A stretch of 16,192 bases of DNA from JBDKGV01 sp039798005 (lineage in GTDB: Bacteria; Fibrobacterota; Fibrobacteria; UBA5070): the NCBI GenBank assembly GCA_039798005.1, contig JBDKGV010000064.1, forward strand, positions 1-16,192, given 5' to 3'. The stretch's first letter is position 1; the number at the start of each line of letters is the position of its first letter. Below are positions 6,083 through 13,971 of this stretch, piece by piece. The notes beneath the pieces are model-generated. The model had not been told where the DNA came from. It saw only the letters and a list, made by a program, of their open reading frames with translations, and made no database searches. A program made the translations under genes and the position numbers.

Positions 6083-6559
6083 ATGAAAAAAAATGATAAC
6101 AATGCCATGGCCATGCCTGCGCGTCCTCAAGACTTTGAAGAGGCTTTGAGCCGCTATAAAGAATATCTGCGGCGCAAGCATCTGCTGTTCACGCGGGAGC
6201 GGATCTCGATCTTGGAAGCCGCCATGGCGCGCCATGATCACTTCTCGGTCGAGGAGTTGCACGACTCGCTCAAGGCTGCGGGGAAGAAGGTCAGCCGCGC
6301 CACGTTGTACCGCAACCTCGATCACCTGCGCGACGCGGGAATCCTTGCCGAGGTCGATCTTGGCAATCGCCATGTCCAGTACGAGCACGTGCTTGGCCAT
6401 GAACCGCACTGCCATCTCATCTGTGAGGAATCCGGCGATGTGGTCGAGGACTTCTCCCCGGAATTGCAGGGCGTGATCGACCTGATCGCCAAGAAACACG
6501 GATTTTCCATCCGTACCTTCAAGTTGCAGATCTTCGGAACCCAGGAAAAGCGACGCTGA
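6083..6559 (+). CDS. Fur-family metal-responsive transcriptional regulator
   Basis: The 158-residue protein has the Fur layout. A winged-helix domain spans residues about 28-100 with TRERISILEAA, FSVEELHDSL and recognition helix VSRATLYRNLDHLRDAGIL (70-88). A dimerisation domain carries the histidine-rich HEPHCHLIC (106-114). The usual structural-zinc CXXC after this motif is instead C114-E-E-S117, and no second Cys pair is seen near the C-terminus. The lysine/asparagine-rich N-terminus (MKKNDNNAM) makes the ATG at 6083 slightly uncertain; ATGs at 6107 and 6113 are alternatives, and no strong ribosome site helps. Whether it senses iron, zinc, manganese or peroxide cannot be told. It is divergent from the rsmA cluster and upstream of aspC with a 77-nt gap. 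Confidence 0.88.
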   Translation: MKKNDNNAMAMPARPQDFEEALSRYKEYLRRKHLLFTRERISILEAAMARHDHFSVEELHDSLKAAGKKVSRATLYRNLDHLRDAGILAEVDLGNRHVQYEHVLGHEPHCHLICEESGDVVEDFSPELQGVIDLIAKKHGFSIRTFKLQIFGTQEKRR

Positions 6560-6584
6560 CAACTTTTTCGCGTCTCGATTTCAG

Positions 6585-6590
6585 TATATT
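6585..6590 (+). promoter_or_regulatory. possible -10 box upstream of aspC
   Basis: TATATT lies 46 nt before the aspC ATG in the 77-nt gap after the Fur-family gene. No good -35 is found 16-18 nt upstream (CTTTTT or ACTTTT), so this is a weak call. A strong GGAGGA ribosome site follows at 6621-6626. Confidence 0.3.
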
Positions 6591-6636
6591 TCCGCAGCTT
6601 GTCAATTCGCGTGTGTAATCGGAGGACAGTTCCAGA

Positions 6637-7833
6637 ATGAAGGCTCTTTCCAAGCGCATCCTTGCCATCGCTCCGTCCATGACGGTGGCCATCGACACCA
6701 AGGCCAAGGAGATGCAAGCCGCAGGTCGCGACGTCGTCGCCTTGGGTGCCGGCGAACCGGACTTTGACACGCCCGAACATGTGAAGGATGCGGCCATCGC
6801 CTCCATCCGGGAGGGGAAGACCAAGTACACCGCACCGACCGGCATTCCCGAACTCAAACGCGCTGTTTGCAACAAGCTCAAGCGCGAAAACGGCCTTGAC
6901 TACCATCCCGCCCAGGTCGTGATCACTTCGGGCGCCAAGCACGCGATCTTCAACATCCTGTCCGCAGTGATCAACCCCGGCGACGAGGTCATCATCCCTG
7001 CGCCCTACTGGGTCACCTATCCGGAACTCGTCAAGCTTGCCGGAGGCGTTCCCGTTTTTCTCCCGACTTCGGTCGAGACGAATTACAAGATCACCGCAGC
7101 CCAGCTGGAACGGGCCATCACCGACAAGACCAAGCTCTTCTTGCTTTGCAATCCGTCCAACCCGACCGGAATGGTCTACGGACGCACCGAGCTTGAGGCC
7201 TTCGCCAAGATTCTTGTCAAGAACGACGTCTTTGTGCTTTCGGATGAGATCTACGAGCACATCCAGTACGGCACCAAGGCCATTTCCATCGCATCCCTTG
7301 GGCACGAGATCAAGGAACTGACGCTGATCGTCAACGGCGTCTCCAAGGCCTACGCGATGACCGGCTGGCGTGTCGGGTACACCATCACGCCAAAGCCCAT
7401 CGCCGATGCGATCGCGGCGTTGCAGAGCCAAGCCACCCACCACCCCGCCAATGCCAGCCAATACGCTTCGGTCGCGGCGTTGGAGGCTGGACTGGACTTC
7501 GTCAACACCATGGTCGTGGAGTTCACCAAGCGGCGCGATTACATCGTCGGAGCTCTCAAGGCGATTCCCGGCGTGATCTGCCCGTTGCCGGAAGGCGCCT
7601 TCTACGCGCTTCCCAACGTATCCAGTTTCTACGGGAAAAAGGCTCCCGACGGCACCGTGATCAAGGGATCCTTGGAACTGTGCCGTTGGCTTCTCGAGAC
7701 CCATCTTCTGGCCATCGTACCGGGCATCGCCTTTGGCGACGACACCTGCGTGCGCCTGTCCTATGCCACCTCCATGGGTGAGCTTGAGCGCGCCATCGAG
7801 CGCCTGAGCAAGGGCTTGGCCGAACTTTCCTGA
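6637..7833 (+). CDS. aspC: pyridoxal-phosphate aspartate aminotransferase, class I gamma type
   Basis: The 398-residue enzyme transfers the amino group between aspartate and 2-oxoglutarate, linking amino-acid and oxaloacetate pools in the cytoplasm. The N-terminus has the GAGEPDFDTPEHV and KYTAPTGIPELK signatures of the bacterial gamma subgroup. NPSNPTG and SDEIYEHI hold cofactor contacts. The PLP-binding lysine is K237 in NGVSKAYAMTGWRVGY, and R373 in CVRLSYATS should bind the substrate carboxylate. Full length for the family. GGAGGA lies 10 nt before the ATG. The stop overlaps the kinase start (TGATG), so the kinase is probably translated by reinitiation. Specificity among aspartate, prephenate or alanine is not certain within this subgroup. 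Confidence 0.93.
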   Translation: MKALSKRILAIAPSMTVAIDTKAKEMQAAGRDVVALGAGEPDFDTPEHVKDAAIASIREGKTKYTAPTGIPELKRAVCNKLKRENGLDYHPAQVVITSGAKHAIFNILSAVINPGDEVIIPAPYWVTYPELVKLAGGVPVFLPTSVETNYKITAAQLERAITDKTKLFLLCNPSNPTGMVYGRTELEAFAKILVKNDVFVLSDEIYEHIQYGTKAISIASLGHEIKELTLIVNGVSKAYAMTGWRVGYTITPKPIADAIAALQSQATHHPANASQYASVAALEAGLDFVNTMVVEFTKRRDYIVGALKAIPGVICPLPEGAFYALPNVSSFYGKKAPDGTVIKGSLELCRWLLETHLLAIVPGIAFGDDTCVRLSYATSMGELERAIERLSKGLAELS

Positions 7834-8873
7834 TGCCCGAAGCCACCCGCCGGATCGGCCGCTACGACATCGTCTCGGAACTGGGACGTGGTGGCGCCGG
7901 CTTGGTGTATCAGGGGGTCGATCCACAGATCGAACGCCAGGTGGCGATCAAGATCCTCTTCAATCGCGAAGGGGACCCGGAGCGGTATTGGAAGCGGTTT
8001 CAAGCCGAGGCCAAGGCGATTGCCCAGCTGATCCACCAGAACATCGTGGTCCTCTACGACTGGGGTCAACAGGCCGATGGCTGGAACTATCTGGTCATGC
8101 AATATGTCGTGGGTCGTCCGCTTTCCAAGTTGGTCGGACAGCTTCCCATGCCGCGAGTGGTGGAGATCACACGAGGCATGCTCCGGGCGCTTCGCCACGC
8201 CCATTCCTTGGGGATTCTGCACCGGGACGTGAAGTCGTCGAACATCTTCCTCGATGACATTTCGGGCCAGCCCTTGCTTGGCGACTTCGGCATCGCCCTG
8301 ACCCGCACATCCCAGCGCCTCACCACCGAAGGTGTGGTGATGGGAACCCCTGAATATCTCGCACCGGAAGTCTGCCAAGGGCAAACTCCCGATGTGCGCA
8401 GCGACTTGTATTCCTTGGGAATCGTGCTTTACGAGGCCCTGGAAGGGGCGCCGCCCTTTACTGGCGACAACCCGTTGTCGGTGGCCTTCAAGCACGTCCA
8501 TGAGCCGGTTCCCGCCTTGACACGCACCGATGTGCCCCGGGCGCTGGAAGAGGTGCTGCTGCGCGCCTTGGCCAAGAATCCTGCGGACCGGTATCAAGAT
8601 GCCAGCGAAATGCTTCGGGATCTCGATGCGCTCAACACGGGCCGGGAAACCAAGAGCATCCCGAGCCTTCCCCCCGTGCTTCCCATCAAGATCGAAGCGC
8701 CGGAACGACGCAACGACGACCGGCGGCAAAACAATCGCCGCGGGACAGGTGCCCAATCCATCTTGGGAACCATCGGCTGGACTCACCCACTGGTGCTTGT
8801 GGCGACGGCCATCCTCCTGGTGGCCCTGGTCATCCTGGCCTTGGTCGCATGGATGGCGCTTGGACACCGTTGA
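7833..8873 (+). CDS. Hanks-type Ser/Thr protein kinase with C-terminal membrane anchor
   Basis: A 346-residue protein with a full kinase domain at about 11-270. It has the glycine loop GRGGAGLVY (18-26), ATP-binding K40 in VAIK, catalytic HRDVKSSN (130-137; D132), DFG (151-153) and the activation segment ending GTPEYLAPE. A linker with a basic-acidic stretch (RRNDDRRQNNRR) leads to one hydrophobic helix at about 319-343, and the protein ends three residues later. It should be anchored in the inner membrane with the kinase in the cytoplasm. It has no PASTA or other extracytoplasmic sensor, unlike PknB-type kinases. The start overlaps the aspC stop by 1 nt and the end overlaps yraN by 14 nt, so all three are likely one operon. 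Substrates are unknown, and no phosphatase gene is adjacent. Confidence 0.93.
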   Translation: MPEATRRIGRYDIVSELGRGGAGLVYQGVDPQIERQVAIKILFNREGDPERYWKRFQAEAKAIAQLIHQNIVVLYDWGQQADGWNYLVMQYVVGRPLSKLVGQLPMPRVVEITRGMLRALRHAHSLGILHRDVKSSNIFLDDISGQPLLGDFGIALTRTSQRLTTEGVVMGTPEYLAPEVCQGQTPDVRSDLYSLGIVLYEALEGAPPFTGDNPLSVAFKHVHEPVPALTRTDVPRALEEVLLRALAKNPADRYQDASEMLRDLDALNTGRETKSIPSLPPVLPIKIEAPERRNDDRRQNNRRGTGAQSILGTIGWTHPLVLVATAILLVALVILALVAWMALGHR

Positions 8874-9237
8874 GAAAGGCGCCATCGGCGAGGCCCTTGC
8901 TCGCCAACACCTGGTTGATCTGGGCTACTCCATCCTTGGACAGAATCAGCGGACCCGGCGCGGAGAGCTTGATCTGGTCGCACGCTCCCCCGAAGGGATC
9001 CTGTGCTTTGTCGAGGTCAAGTCATCCCACGGATTGAATGCCGGGGATCCTGCCAGTTGGATCACTCCCCGAAAGGTCCTGCGCCTGCAACGCGCAGCCC
9101 AAGCGTGGTGTTCAGTGCGGAACTGCCTCGATGTCGAGATGCGCTTTGACGCCGTCACCGTGCGAATGGACCTCAAGCCCGTCCAGGTGACGCACATTCC
9201 CGGGGCCTTTCTTCCGGACGCCAGCGGCTACTTCTGA
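8860..9237 (+). CDS. yraN: YraN/UPF0102 family nuclease-like protein
   Basis: The 125-residue product carries the family pattern EKGAIGEALARQHLVDLGY, then NQRTRRGELDLVARSPEGIL and CFVEVKSS. The E-D-ExK arrangement is that of PD-(D/E)XK nuclease folds. E. coli YraN has 131 residues. No ATG exists in this frame near the domain; the TTG at 8860, within the end of the kinase gene, gives the natural length, so the start is a best guess. The role of the family is not settled (nuclease-like, DNA processing suspected). It closes the aspC-kinase operon and converges on pflA with a 43-nt gap that lacks a convincing terminator. Confidence 0.85.
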   Translation: MDTVEKGAIGEALARQHLVDLGYSILGQNQRTRRGELDLVARSPEGILCFVEVKSSHGLNAGDPASWITPRKVLRLQRAAQAWCSVRNCLDVEMRFDAVTVRMDLKPVQVTHIPGAFLPDASGYF

Positions 9238-9280
9238 CGGATTGGAAGAGGTCGCAAAGACCGGTGGCTGGACTCCCTTG

Positions 9281-10015
9281 TCACCCGACCATGATTCCTT
9301 GGCTGCGGAACACGTCGCGCACGGCCTCGGCTTGGGCTTGGGTGCAAGCGGGAACTCCCTCAAGGGCGTAGTTCAGGCCCGATTCCTTCCATTTGGATGC
9401 ACCCATCTGGTGAAAGGGAAGGATCTCCACCCGTTCCACGCCCTCGATGCTTTTGACAAATTCCGTCAAGGCCTCGACATCCTCGAGGGCGTCGGTGTGC
9501 CCGGGCAGGAGCACGTGGCGGATCCACAGGGGCTTTCCCATGGCGGAGAGTCGCCGCGCGAACTCCAGCACCGGGGCGTTTGAGAAGCCCGTCAGCGCCT
9601 TGTGCTTTGCGTCATCGATGTGTTTGATGTCCAGCAGCACGAGGTCGACGCAGTCGAACCATTCGTCGGGGAGGTCGGCGGCAAGGTGGCCGTTGGTGTC
9701 CAGGCACGTATGCAAGCCAAGTTCGGCCTTGACGCGCAGGAAGAACTCCTGCACAAAGTCCGCTTGAAAGAGCGGTTCGCCCCCCGAGACGGTCACGCCC
9801 CCGCCCCGCTTGAGGAACTCAGTGTATTTGCCAATTTCCGTCACCAGCTCACCGACCTCGCGCCTCTCCCCCGCCTGGACCTTCCAGGTGTCGGGGTTGT
9901 GGCAATAAAGGCAGCGGAAGGCGCAACCCGACAGGAAAAGCAGATAGCGGATGCCGGGCCCGTCCACCGCGGAGCCGCGCTCCGTGGAATGGACGAAGCC
10001 GTGGAGAGAACTCAT
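9281..10015 (-). CDS. pflA: pyruvate formate-lyase activating enzyme
   Basis: The 244-residue radical SAM enzyme makes the glycyl radical on pyruvate formate-lyase. GCAFRCLYC carries the C-X3-C-X2-C 4Fe-4S/SAM motif (C31, C35, C38), almost the same positions as E. coli PflA (246 residues). The N-terminal DGPGIRYLLFLSGC, the SGGEPLFQ motif and the DTNG and DIKH segments are typical. The ATG at 10015 overlaps the stop of the ATPase gene (ATGA), and GGAGG lies 8 nt upstream inside that gene, so both coupling and a proper ribosome site support this start. Its substrate pflB lies two genes upstream on the same strand. The identification is strong. Confidence 0.95.
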   Translation of the reverse strand: MSSLHGFVHSTERGSAVDGPGIRYLLFLSGCAFRCLYCHNPDTWKVQAGERREVGELVTEIGKYTEFLKRGGGVTVSGGEPLFQADFVQEFFLRVKAELGLHTCLDTNGHLAADLPDEWFDCVDLVLLDIKHIDDAKHKALTGFSNAPVLEFARRLSAMGKPLWIRHVLLPGHTDALEDVEALTEFVKSIEGVERVEILPFHQMGASKWKESGLNYALEGVPACTQAQAEAVRDVFRSQGIMVG

Positions 10016-11289
10016 CCGAAGAGCCTCCATGCGGGAAGGGCCAGGATCGGTTCCCCCGAGGCGCCAGCTGCAAGCCTTCGGGCCTTGGGGTCGTGGCTCA
10101 CCACCAATCCCGCCAGGAGCGGCTTGTCCAGGATCGCCCCGAGGTCGCGCAGGTGCCGCGCGTCGGTCTCGGTCACGCGATCGGCCAACTTCACTTCGAT
10201 GGCGTAGTATCCCTTGTCCAGCTCCAGGAGCAGATCCACCTCGCGGCCGTCGACGGTGCGCAGGTGATGGAACTCGACCCCCGTGCGGGTGAGGGCACCC
10301 TGCTTGATGCATTCCGAGACCACCACGGTCTCCAGTTCGTGTCCGTCGGGATCGCCGGTTCGCCGCAGGATGCCGCGGCGGATGCCGTTGTCCAGGAAGT
10401 GGAGCTTCGGGGTCTTCGAAAGACGCTTCTCGACGTTGCGGAACCAGGGCTGCAGCAGATGGATCTGGAAGCTCAGTTCCAGGTATTCCAGGTAGCGCCG
10501 GGCGGTACTGGCCCCGATGCCGGCCGCGGCCCCGAGGGCCGAGTACTGCAACAACTCCCCCGAGCGCAGCGCCGCGATCTTCTGGGCGCGTACGAAGGGC
10601 TCCAGGTCAGAGAGTCGCGCCAGGTCGCCCAGGTCGCGCTGCAGGTAAAGCTCCTGGTAGTCGCGTAGCCAGTCCATCCGATCCAGGTCGTCCATCCCCT
10701 CTGCGATCAGGGAGGGCATGCCTCCCCAACGCACCAGGTGCTCCCACCAGCGATGGGCCGAGGCCTCGTGCGTGGAAAGGGCGCGGACCGGATCGCAAAG
10801 GCCGTCCAGGATCTCCGGGGCCGCATTCGGCTCGCACAGGATCTGCTGGAACGGCGTGGCGGGAACCTCTTCCTTCGAGTTCATCAGCTCCGGCAGCGTA
10901 AAGGCGTGCAGACGCAGGAGGGCGGCCCGGCCCGCCAAGGTCTCCCGCACCCCGTGAAGCAACTGGATCTGACTCGAGCCCAAGAGCAGGAAGCGCGTCT
11001 TGGAGCTTTGATCGAACACACTCTTGAGAGTGTCGAAGATCTCGGGAGCCTTCTGGACCTCGTCCAGGATGGCCACTGGGTAGCGTTCGATCCAGTCGGC
11101 GGGAGTCAGCGCGTTGTAGGCCGCCCGCTCGCTGTGCGCATCGAAGCGCAAGAGCGGCACGTCGGGGAAAGCCATCTGCACCAGCGTGGTCTTGCCGACC
11201 TGCCTGGCACCCGTGAGCACAGTAATCCGGCCTCGGGATGACTTCCACAAGGTCCGGAGCCTCTGCTGTGCCAACCGCGCATTGCTCAT
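10012..11289 (-). CDS. AAA+ ATPase with DUF4143 C-terminal domain
   Basis: The 425-residue protein has Walker A GARQVGKTT (27-35), Walker B VAILDEVQ (D76, E77) and a sensor-like LLLGSSQIQLL. Together these define the AAA_14/DUF4143 family of predicted ATPases. The C-terminal part holds REVDLLLELDKGYYAIEVKLA-type residues, matching the E/D...ExK pattern of a PD-(D/E)XK nuclease fold. The family is widespread, often in accessory DNA, and its biological role is poorly known. It sits between pflB and pflA, 84 nt after pflB, and its stop overlaps the pflA start by 4 nt. It has no Shine-Dalgarno but a TATAAT whose spacing puts the transcript start on the ATG. A role in PFL activation is not supported by the family; genomic linkage may be incidental. 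Confidence 0.9.
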   Translation of the reverse strand: MSNARLAQQRLRTLWKSSRGRITVLTGARQVGKTTLVQMAFPDVPLLRFDAHSERAAYNALTPADWIERYPVAILDEVQKAPEIFDTLKSVFDQSSKTRFLLLGSSQIQLLHGVRETLAGRAALLRLHAFTLPELMNSKEEVPATPFQQILCEPNAAPEILDGLCDPVRALSTHEASAHRWWEHLVRWGGMPSLIAEGMDDLDRMDWLRDYQELYLQRDLGDLARLSDLEPFVRAQKIAALRSGELLQYSALGAAAGIGASTARRYLEYLELSFQIHLLQPWFRNVEKRLSKTPKLHFLDNGIRRGILRRTGDPDGHELETVVVSECIKQGALTRTGVEFHHLRTVDGREVDLLLELDKGYYAIEVKLADRVTETDARHLRDLGAILDKPLLAGLVVSHDPKARRLAAGASGEPILALPAWRLFG

Positions 11290-11295
11290 GATTGA

Positions 11296-11334
11296 ATTAT
11301 ACGTAAATACAACCAGATAGTGGTGGAATTTACG
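11296..11334 (-). promoter_or_regulatory. promoter with 33-bp imperfect dyad upstream of the ATPase gene
   Basis: On the minus strand a consensus -10 TATAAT (11301-11296) puts the start at 11289, the A of the ATG, suggesting a leaderless message. No -35 fits at 17 nt. Instead an inverted repeat with 7-bp perfect ends CGTAAAT / ATTTACG, plus inner ACCA / TGGT, covers 11302-11334 directly against the -10. It could be an operator or the end of the pflB transcript. It lacks a U tract, so a terminator is unlikely. Function is inferred. Confidence 0.5.
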
Positions 11335-11373
11335 CCGAATTCAGCCACGTCTTGACCGAATTTGTGCCATCCC

Positions 11374-13620
11374 TCACAGCTTCACGTGGAAGGTGCGGTC
11401 GATCACCTCGCGCTGGTGGTCGCGGGAGAGCTTCACGAAGTTCACCGCGTAGCCCGACACCCGGATCGTGAGGTTGGGATGCTTCTCGGGGTATTCCATG
11501 GCCTCTTCCAGAGTCTCGCGCGACAGGACGTTCACATTCATGTGAAAGCCCTTGGAGGCACAGAAGCCGTCCAGACAGTTGGCGAGGTTCTTGATCCGGT
11601 CGGGCAGATTCTGTCCAAATGCGGCCGGAGTGGCCGAGGCCGTCCAACTGATGCCGTCCAGCGCCGCCTCATACGGGAGCTTGGCAACAGACAGGCCCGT
11701 GGCCAGGAAGCCGTGGGTGTCGCGGCCGTTGGAGGGATTGGCACCCGGCGCAAAGGGCTCGCCCGAACGGCGACCATCGGGCGTGTTGCCGGTCTTCTTG
11801 CCGTACACCACGTTTGAGGTGATGGTGAGCACCGACTGGGTGGGCACCGCCTTGCGATAGCACTTGTGCTTCTTGATCTTGGCCATGAAGGCCTCGACCA
11901 GCCACACCGCGATCTCGTCGGCGCGGTCGTCGTTGTTGCCGTAGGTCGGGAAGTGCCCGGTGATCTCGAAGTCCACCGCAATGCCCTGTTCGTTGCGGAT
12001 CGGCTTCACGGTCGCGTAACGGATGGCGGCCAAGCTGTCGGCGGCCACGGAAAGGCCCGCGATGCCGCAGGCCATGGTGCGGTAGATGTCCTTGTCGTGC
12101 AGGGCCATCTCCAGCCGCTCGTAGTGGTACTTGTCGTGCATGAAGTGGATCGCGTTGAGCGCCCGCACGTAGGTGTTCGCAAGCCACTCGATCATCGAAT
12201 CGAACTTGGCGATCACCACCTCGTAGTCCAGGACCTCATCAAGAATGGGCTCGAACCCGGGAGCCACCACGGCGCCGGTCTTCTCGTCGCGTCCGCCGTT
12301 GATGGCGTACAGGAGCGCTTTCGCGAGGTTCGCGCGCGCGCCGAAGAACTGCATCTGCTTGCCCACGCGCATCGCCGACACGCAGCAGGCGATCGCATAG
12401 TCGTCTCCCCACTGCTCGCGCATGAGGTCGTCGGACTCGTACTGGATGGAGCTGGTCTCGATCGAGACCTTGGAGCAGAAGTCCTTGAAGCCCTTCGGAA
12501 GCTCGGTGGACCACAGGACCGTGAGGTTGGGCTCGGGGGCCGGACCCAGATTGTAAAGGGTATGCAGGATGCGGAAGCTGGAGCGCGTCACAAGCGTGCG
12601 TCCGTCCTCGCCCATGCCGCCGATCGACTCGGTCACCCAGGTCGGGTCTCCGCCGAAGAGCTGGTCGTATTCGGGGGTGCGCAAAAAGCGCACGATGCGC
12701 AGCTTGATCACCAGCTGATCGATGAGCTCCTGGGCTTGTTCCTCGCCTAGAATCCCTTCATCGAGGTCGCGCTGGATGTAGATGTCAAGGAACGTGGAGA
12801 TGCGGCCGATCGACATGGCCGCGCCGTTCTGCTCCTTCACCGCACCGAGGTAGCCGAAGTAGAGCCACTGCACCGCCTCGCGAGCGTTCTCGGCCGGACG
12901 GGTGATGTCGAACCCGTAGGACTTCGCCATCGCCGCAAGCTCCCCAAGGGCACGGATCTGCTCCGACATCTCCTCGCGCTCGCGGATGACTTCCTCGGTG
13001 AAGTCGAAGCTCTCGGACAAGGCCTTCTCGCGGGCCTTCTCCTTCTGAAGCCAAGCCGTGCCGTAGAGCGCCACGCGACGGTAGTCGCCGATGATGCGTC
13101 CGCGTCCGTAGGCATCGGGCAATCCCGTGATCACGCCGGACTTGCGGCAGGCCATGATCTCCGGGGTATAGGCATCGAAGACGGCCTGATTGTGGTCCTT
13201 GCGGTACTTGGTCCAGATCTCGTGCAGCTCCGGGGCAAGCGAGAAGCCGTAGGCCTCCAGTCCCCCTTCGACCATGCGCAAGCCGCCATTGGGCATGATG
13301 GCGCGCTTCAGGGGCGCGTCGGTCTGCAGGCCGACGATGGTCTCGTGCTCCTTGGCGATGTAGCCGGGAGCGTGGGCGTTGATGGAGCTGGGGCGGTCAG
13401 CCGACACATCCAGTACGCCCTTCTTGCGTTCCTCGGCAAGCAGGGGCTCGAGAGCTTCCCAGACCTTGAGGGTCTTGGCGGACGGTCCCACGAGGAAGGA
13501 GTCGTTCCCCTTGTAGGGGGTGTAGTTCTTCTGGATGAATCCACGCACATCCACGCGCGTGGTCCAACTGCCCGGAATGAATCCCCGCCAAGCGGTCTGA
13601 TTGATCTTCTCGCAACCCAT
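11374..13620 (-). CDS. pflB: pyruvate formate-lyase (formate C-acetyltransferase)
   Basis: The 748-residue glycyl-radical enzyme cleaves pyruvate with CoA to acetyl-CoA and formate under anaerobic conditions. VRGFIQKNYTPYKGNDSF near the N-terminus and SINAHAPGYI are PFL-specific. The paired active-site cysteines are C412 and C413 in IACCVSAM, and the radical glycine is G723 in RVSGYAV near the C-terminus. These match true PFL rather than glycerol or choline lyases, and length is close to E. coli PflB (760). The ATG at 13620 has GGAGGGAG 6 nt upstream. It is divergent from leuS; the ATPase and pflA follow on the same strand. Function assignment is very secure. Confidence 0.97.
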   Translation of the reverse strand: MGCEKINQTAWRGFIPGSWTTRVDVRGFIQKNYTPYKGNDSFLVGPSAKTLKVWEALEPLLAEERKKGVLDVSADRPSSINAHAPGYIAKEHETIVGLQTDAPLKRAIMPNGGLRMVEGGLEAYGFSLAPELHEIWTKYRKDHNQAVFDAYTPEIMACRKSGVITGLPDAYGRGRIIGDYRRVALYGTAWLQKEKAREKALSESFDFTEEVIREREEMSEQIRALGELAAMAKSYGFDITRPAENAREAVQWLYFGYLGAVKEQNGAAMSIGRISTFLDIYIQRDLDEGILGEEQAQELIDQLVIKLRIVRFLRTPEYDQLFGGDPTWVTESIGGMGEDGRTLVTRSSFRILHTLYNLGPAPEPNLTVLWSTELPKGFKDFCSKVSIETSSIQYESDDLMREQWGDDYAIACCVSAMRVGKQMQFFGARANLAKALLYAINGGRDEKTGAVVAPGFEPILDEVLDYEVVIAKFDSMIEWLANTYVRALNAIHFMHDKYHYERLEMALHDKDIYRTMACGIAGLSVAADSLAAIRYATVKPIRNEQGIAVDFEITGHFPTYGNNDDRADEIAVWLVEAFMAKIKKHKCYRKAVPTQSVLTITSNVVYGKKTGNTPDGRRSGEPFAPGANPSNGRDTHGFLATGLSVAKLPYEAALDGISWTASATPAAFGQNLPDRIKNLANCLDGFCASKGFHMNVNVLSRETLEEAMEYPEKHPNLTIRVSGYAVNFVKLSRDHQREVIDRTFHVKL

Positions 13621-13971
13621 GATTCACTCCCTCCGATGTGGACCGGCCTTGGACGAGTGCCGATCCGAAGTCCTCAACTCCGCGATTCGCGCAATATACA
13701 ATACATTCTTATCTGAATTAGGGGAATTGCCGCCCCGGTCCATCGGGCATTCAACAAGCAGAGCGCACCGGGCCGCGTTGGCCCCGCACAACGCGCACGC
13801 GGGGCAAAAAACAGACCGCGCCAGGGATGCCGGCCCCAACGGCCCAAGACCCCGCAGCCCCGTTGAAGTTCCGAAGGAAGAAGGCGAGGAGGCTTGGCAG
13901 GCAGCCCGCCCGGGCGCCCATGGTTCTACCTTTACCGTCTTTACCGACATTGCCTTTCAAGGAGAGCATTC
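13621..13971. promoter_or_regulatory. 351-nt divergent pflB/leuS intergenic region
   Basis: No convincing gene is seen here. An AT-rich island at 13691-13720 interrupts GC-rich DNA and is the likely promoter core. It holds plus-strand TACAAT (13697-13702, weak -35 TCAACT 17 nt upstream), which would give leuS a leader of about 265 nt, and minus-strand TATATT (13698-13693) for pflB without a clear -35. A 7-bp GC-only stem GCCCCGC / GCGGGGC lies at 13781-13805, followed by A6; this is the wrong polarity for a terminator. Two copies of TTTACCG occur at 13931-13946, 26 nt before the leuS start. No T-box motif and no FNR or CRP box were found. Confidence 0.4.

Noticed and set aside
6083..6106. AT-rich ATGATAACAATG at the start of the Fur-family gene, similar to part of a Fur box.
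   Set aside because: It matches only part of the 19-bp consensus and falls in Lys/Asn codons at the gene start, so chance is the simpler explanation.
6322..7926. Minus-strand open frame of 534 codons opposite the Fur-family gene and aspC.
   Set aside because: It spans two unrelated genes and their spacer, which a real antisense gene is unlikely to do, and has no recognisable motif.
9238..9280. Small GGTC-gcaaa-GACC hairpin between yraN and pflA as a terminator.
   Set aside because: It has only four base pairs and no T tract on either side.
13624..13950. Minus-strand 108-codon frame between pflB and leuS.
   Set aside because: It has a Cys/Ala/Arg-rich composition, no domain, no ribosome site, and covers the promoter region of pflB.
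13621..13971. Possible T-box riboswitch for leuS, or an FNR/ArcA site for pflB.
   Set aside because: No AGGGTGGNACCGCG-like antiterminator motif and no TTGAT-N4-ATCAA box were found on either strand.
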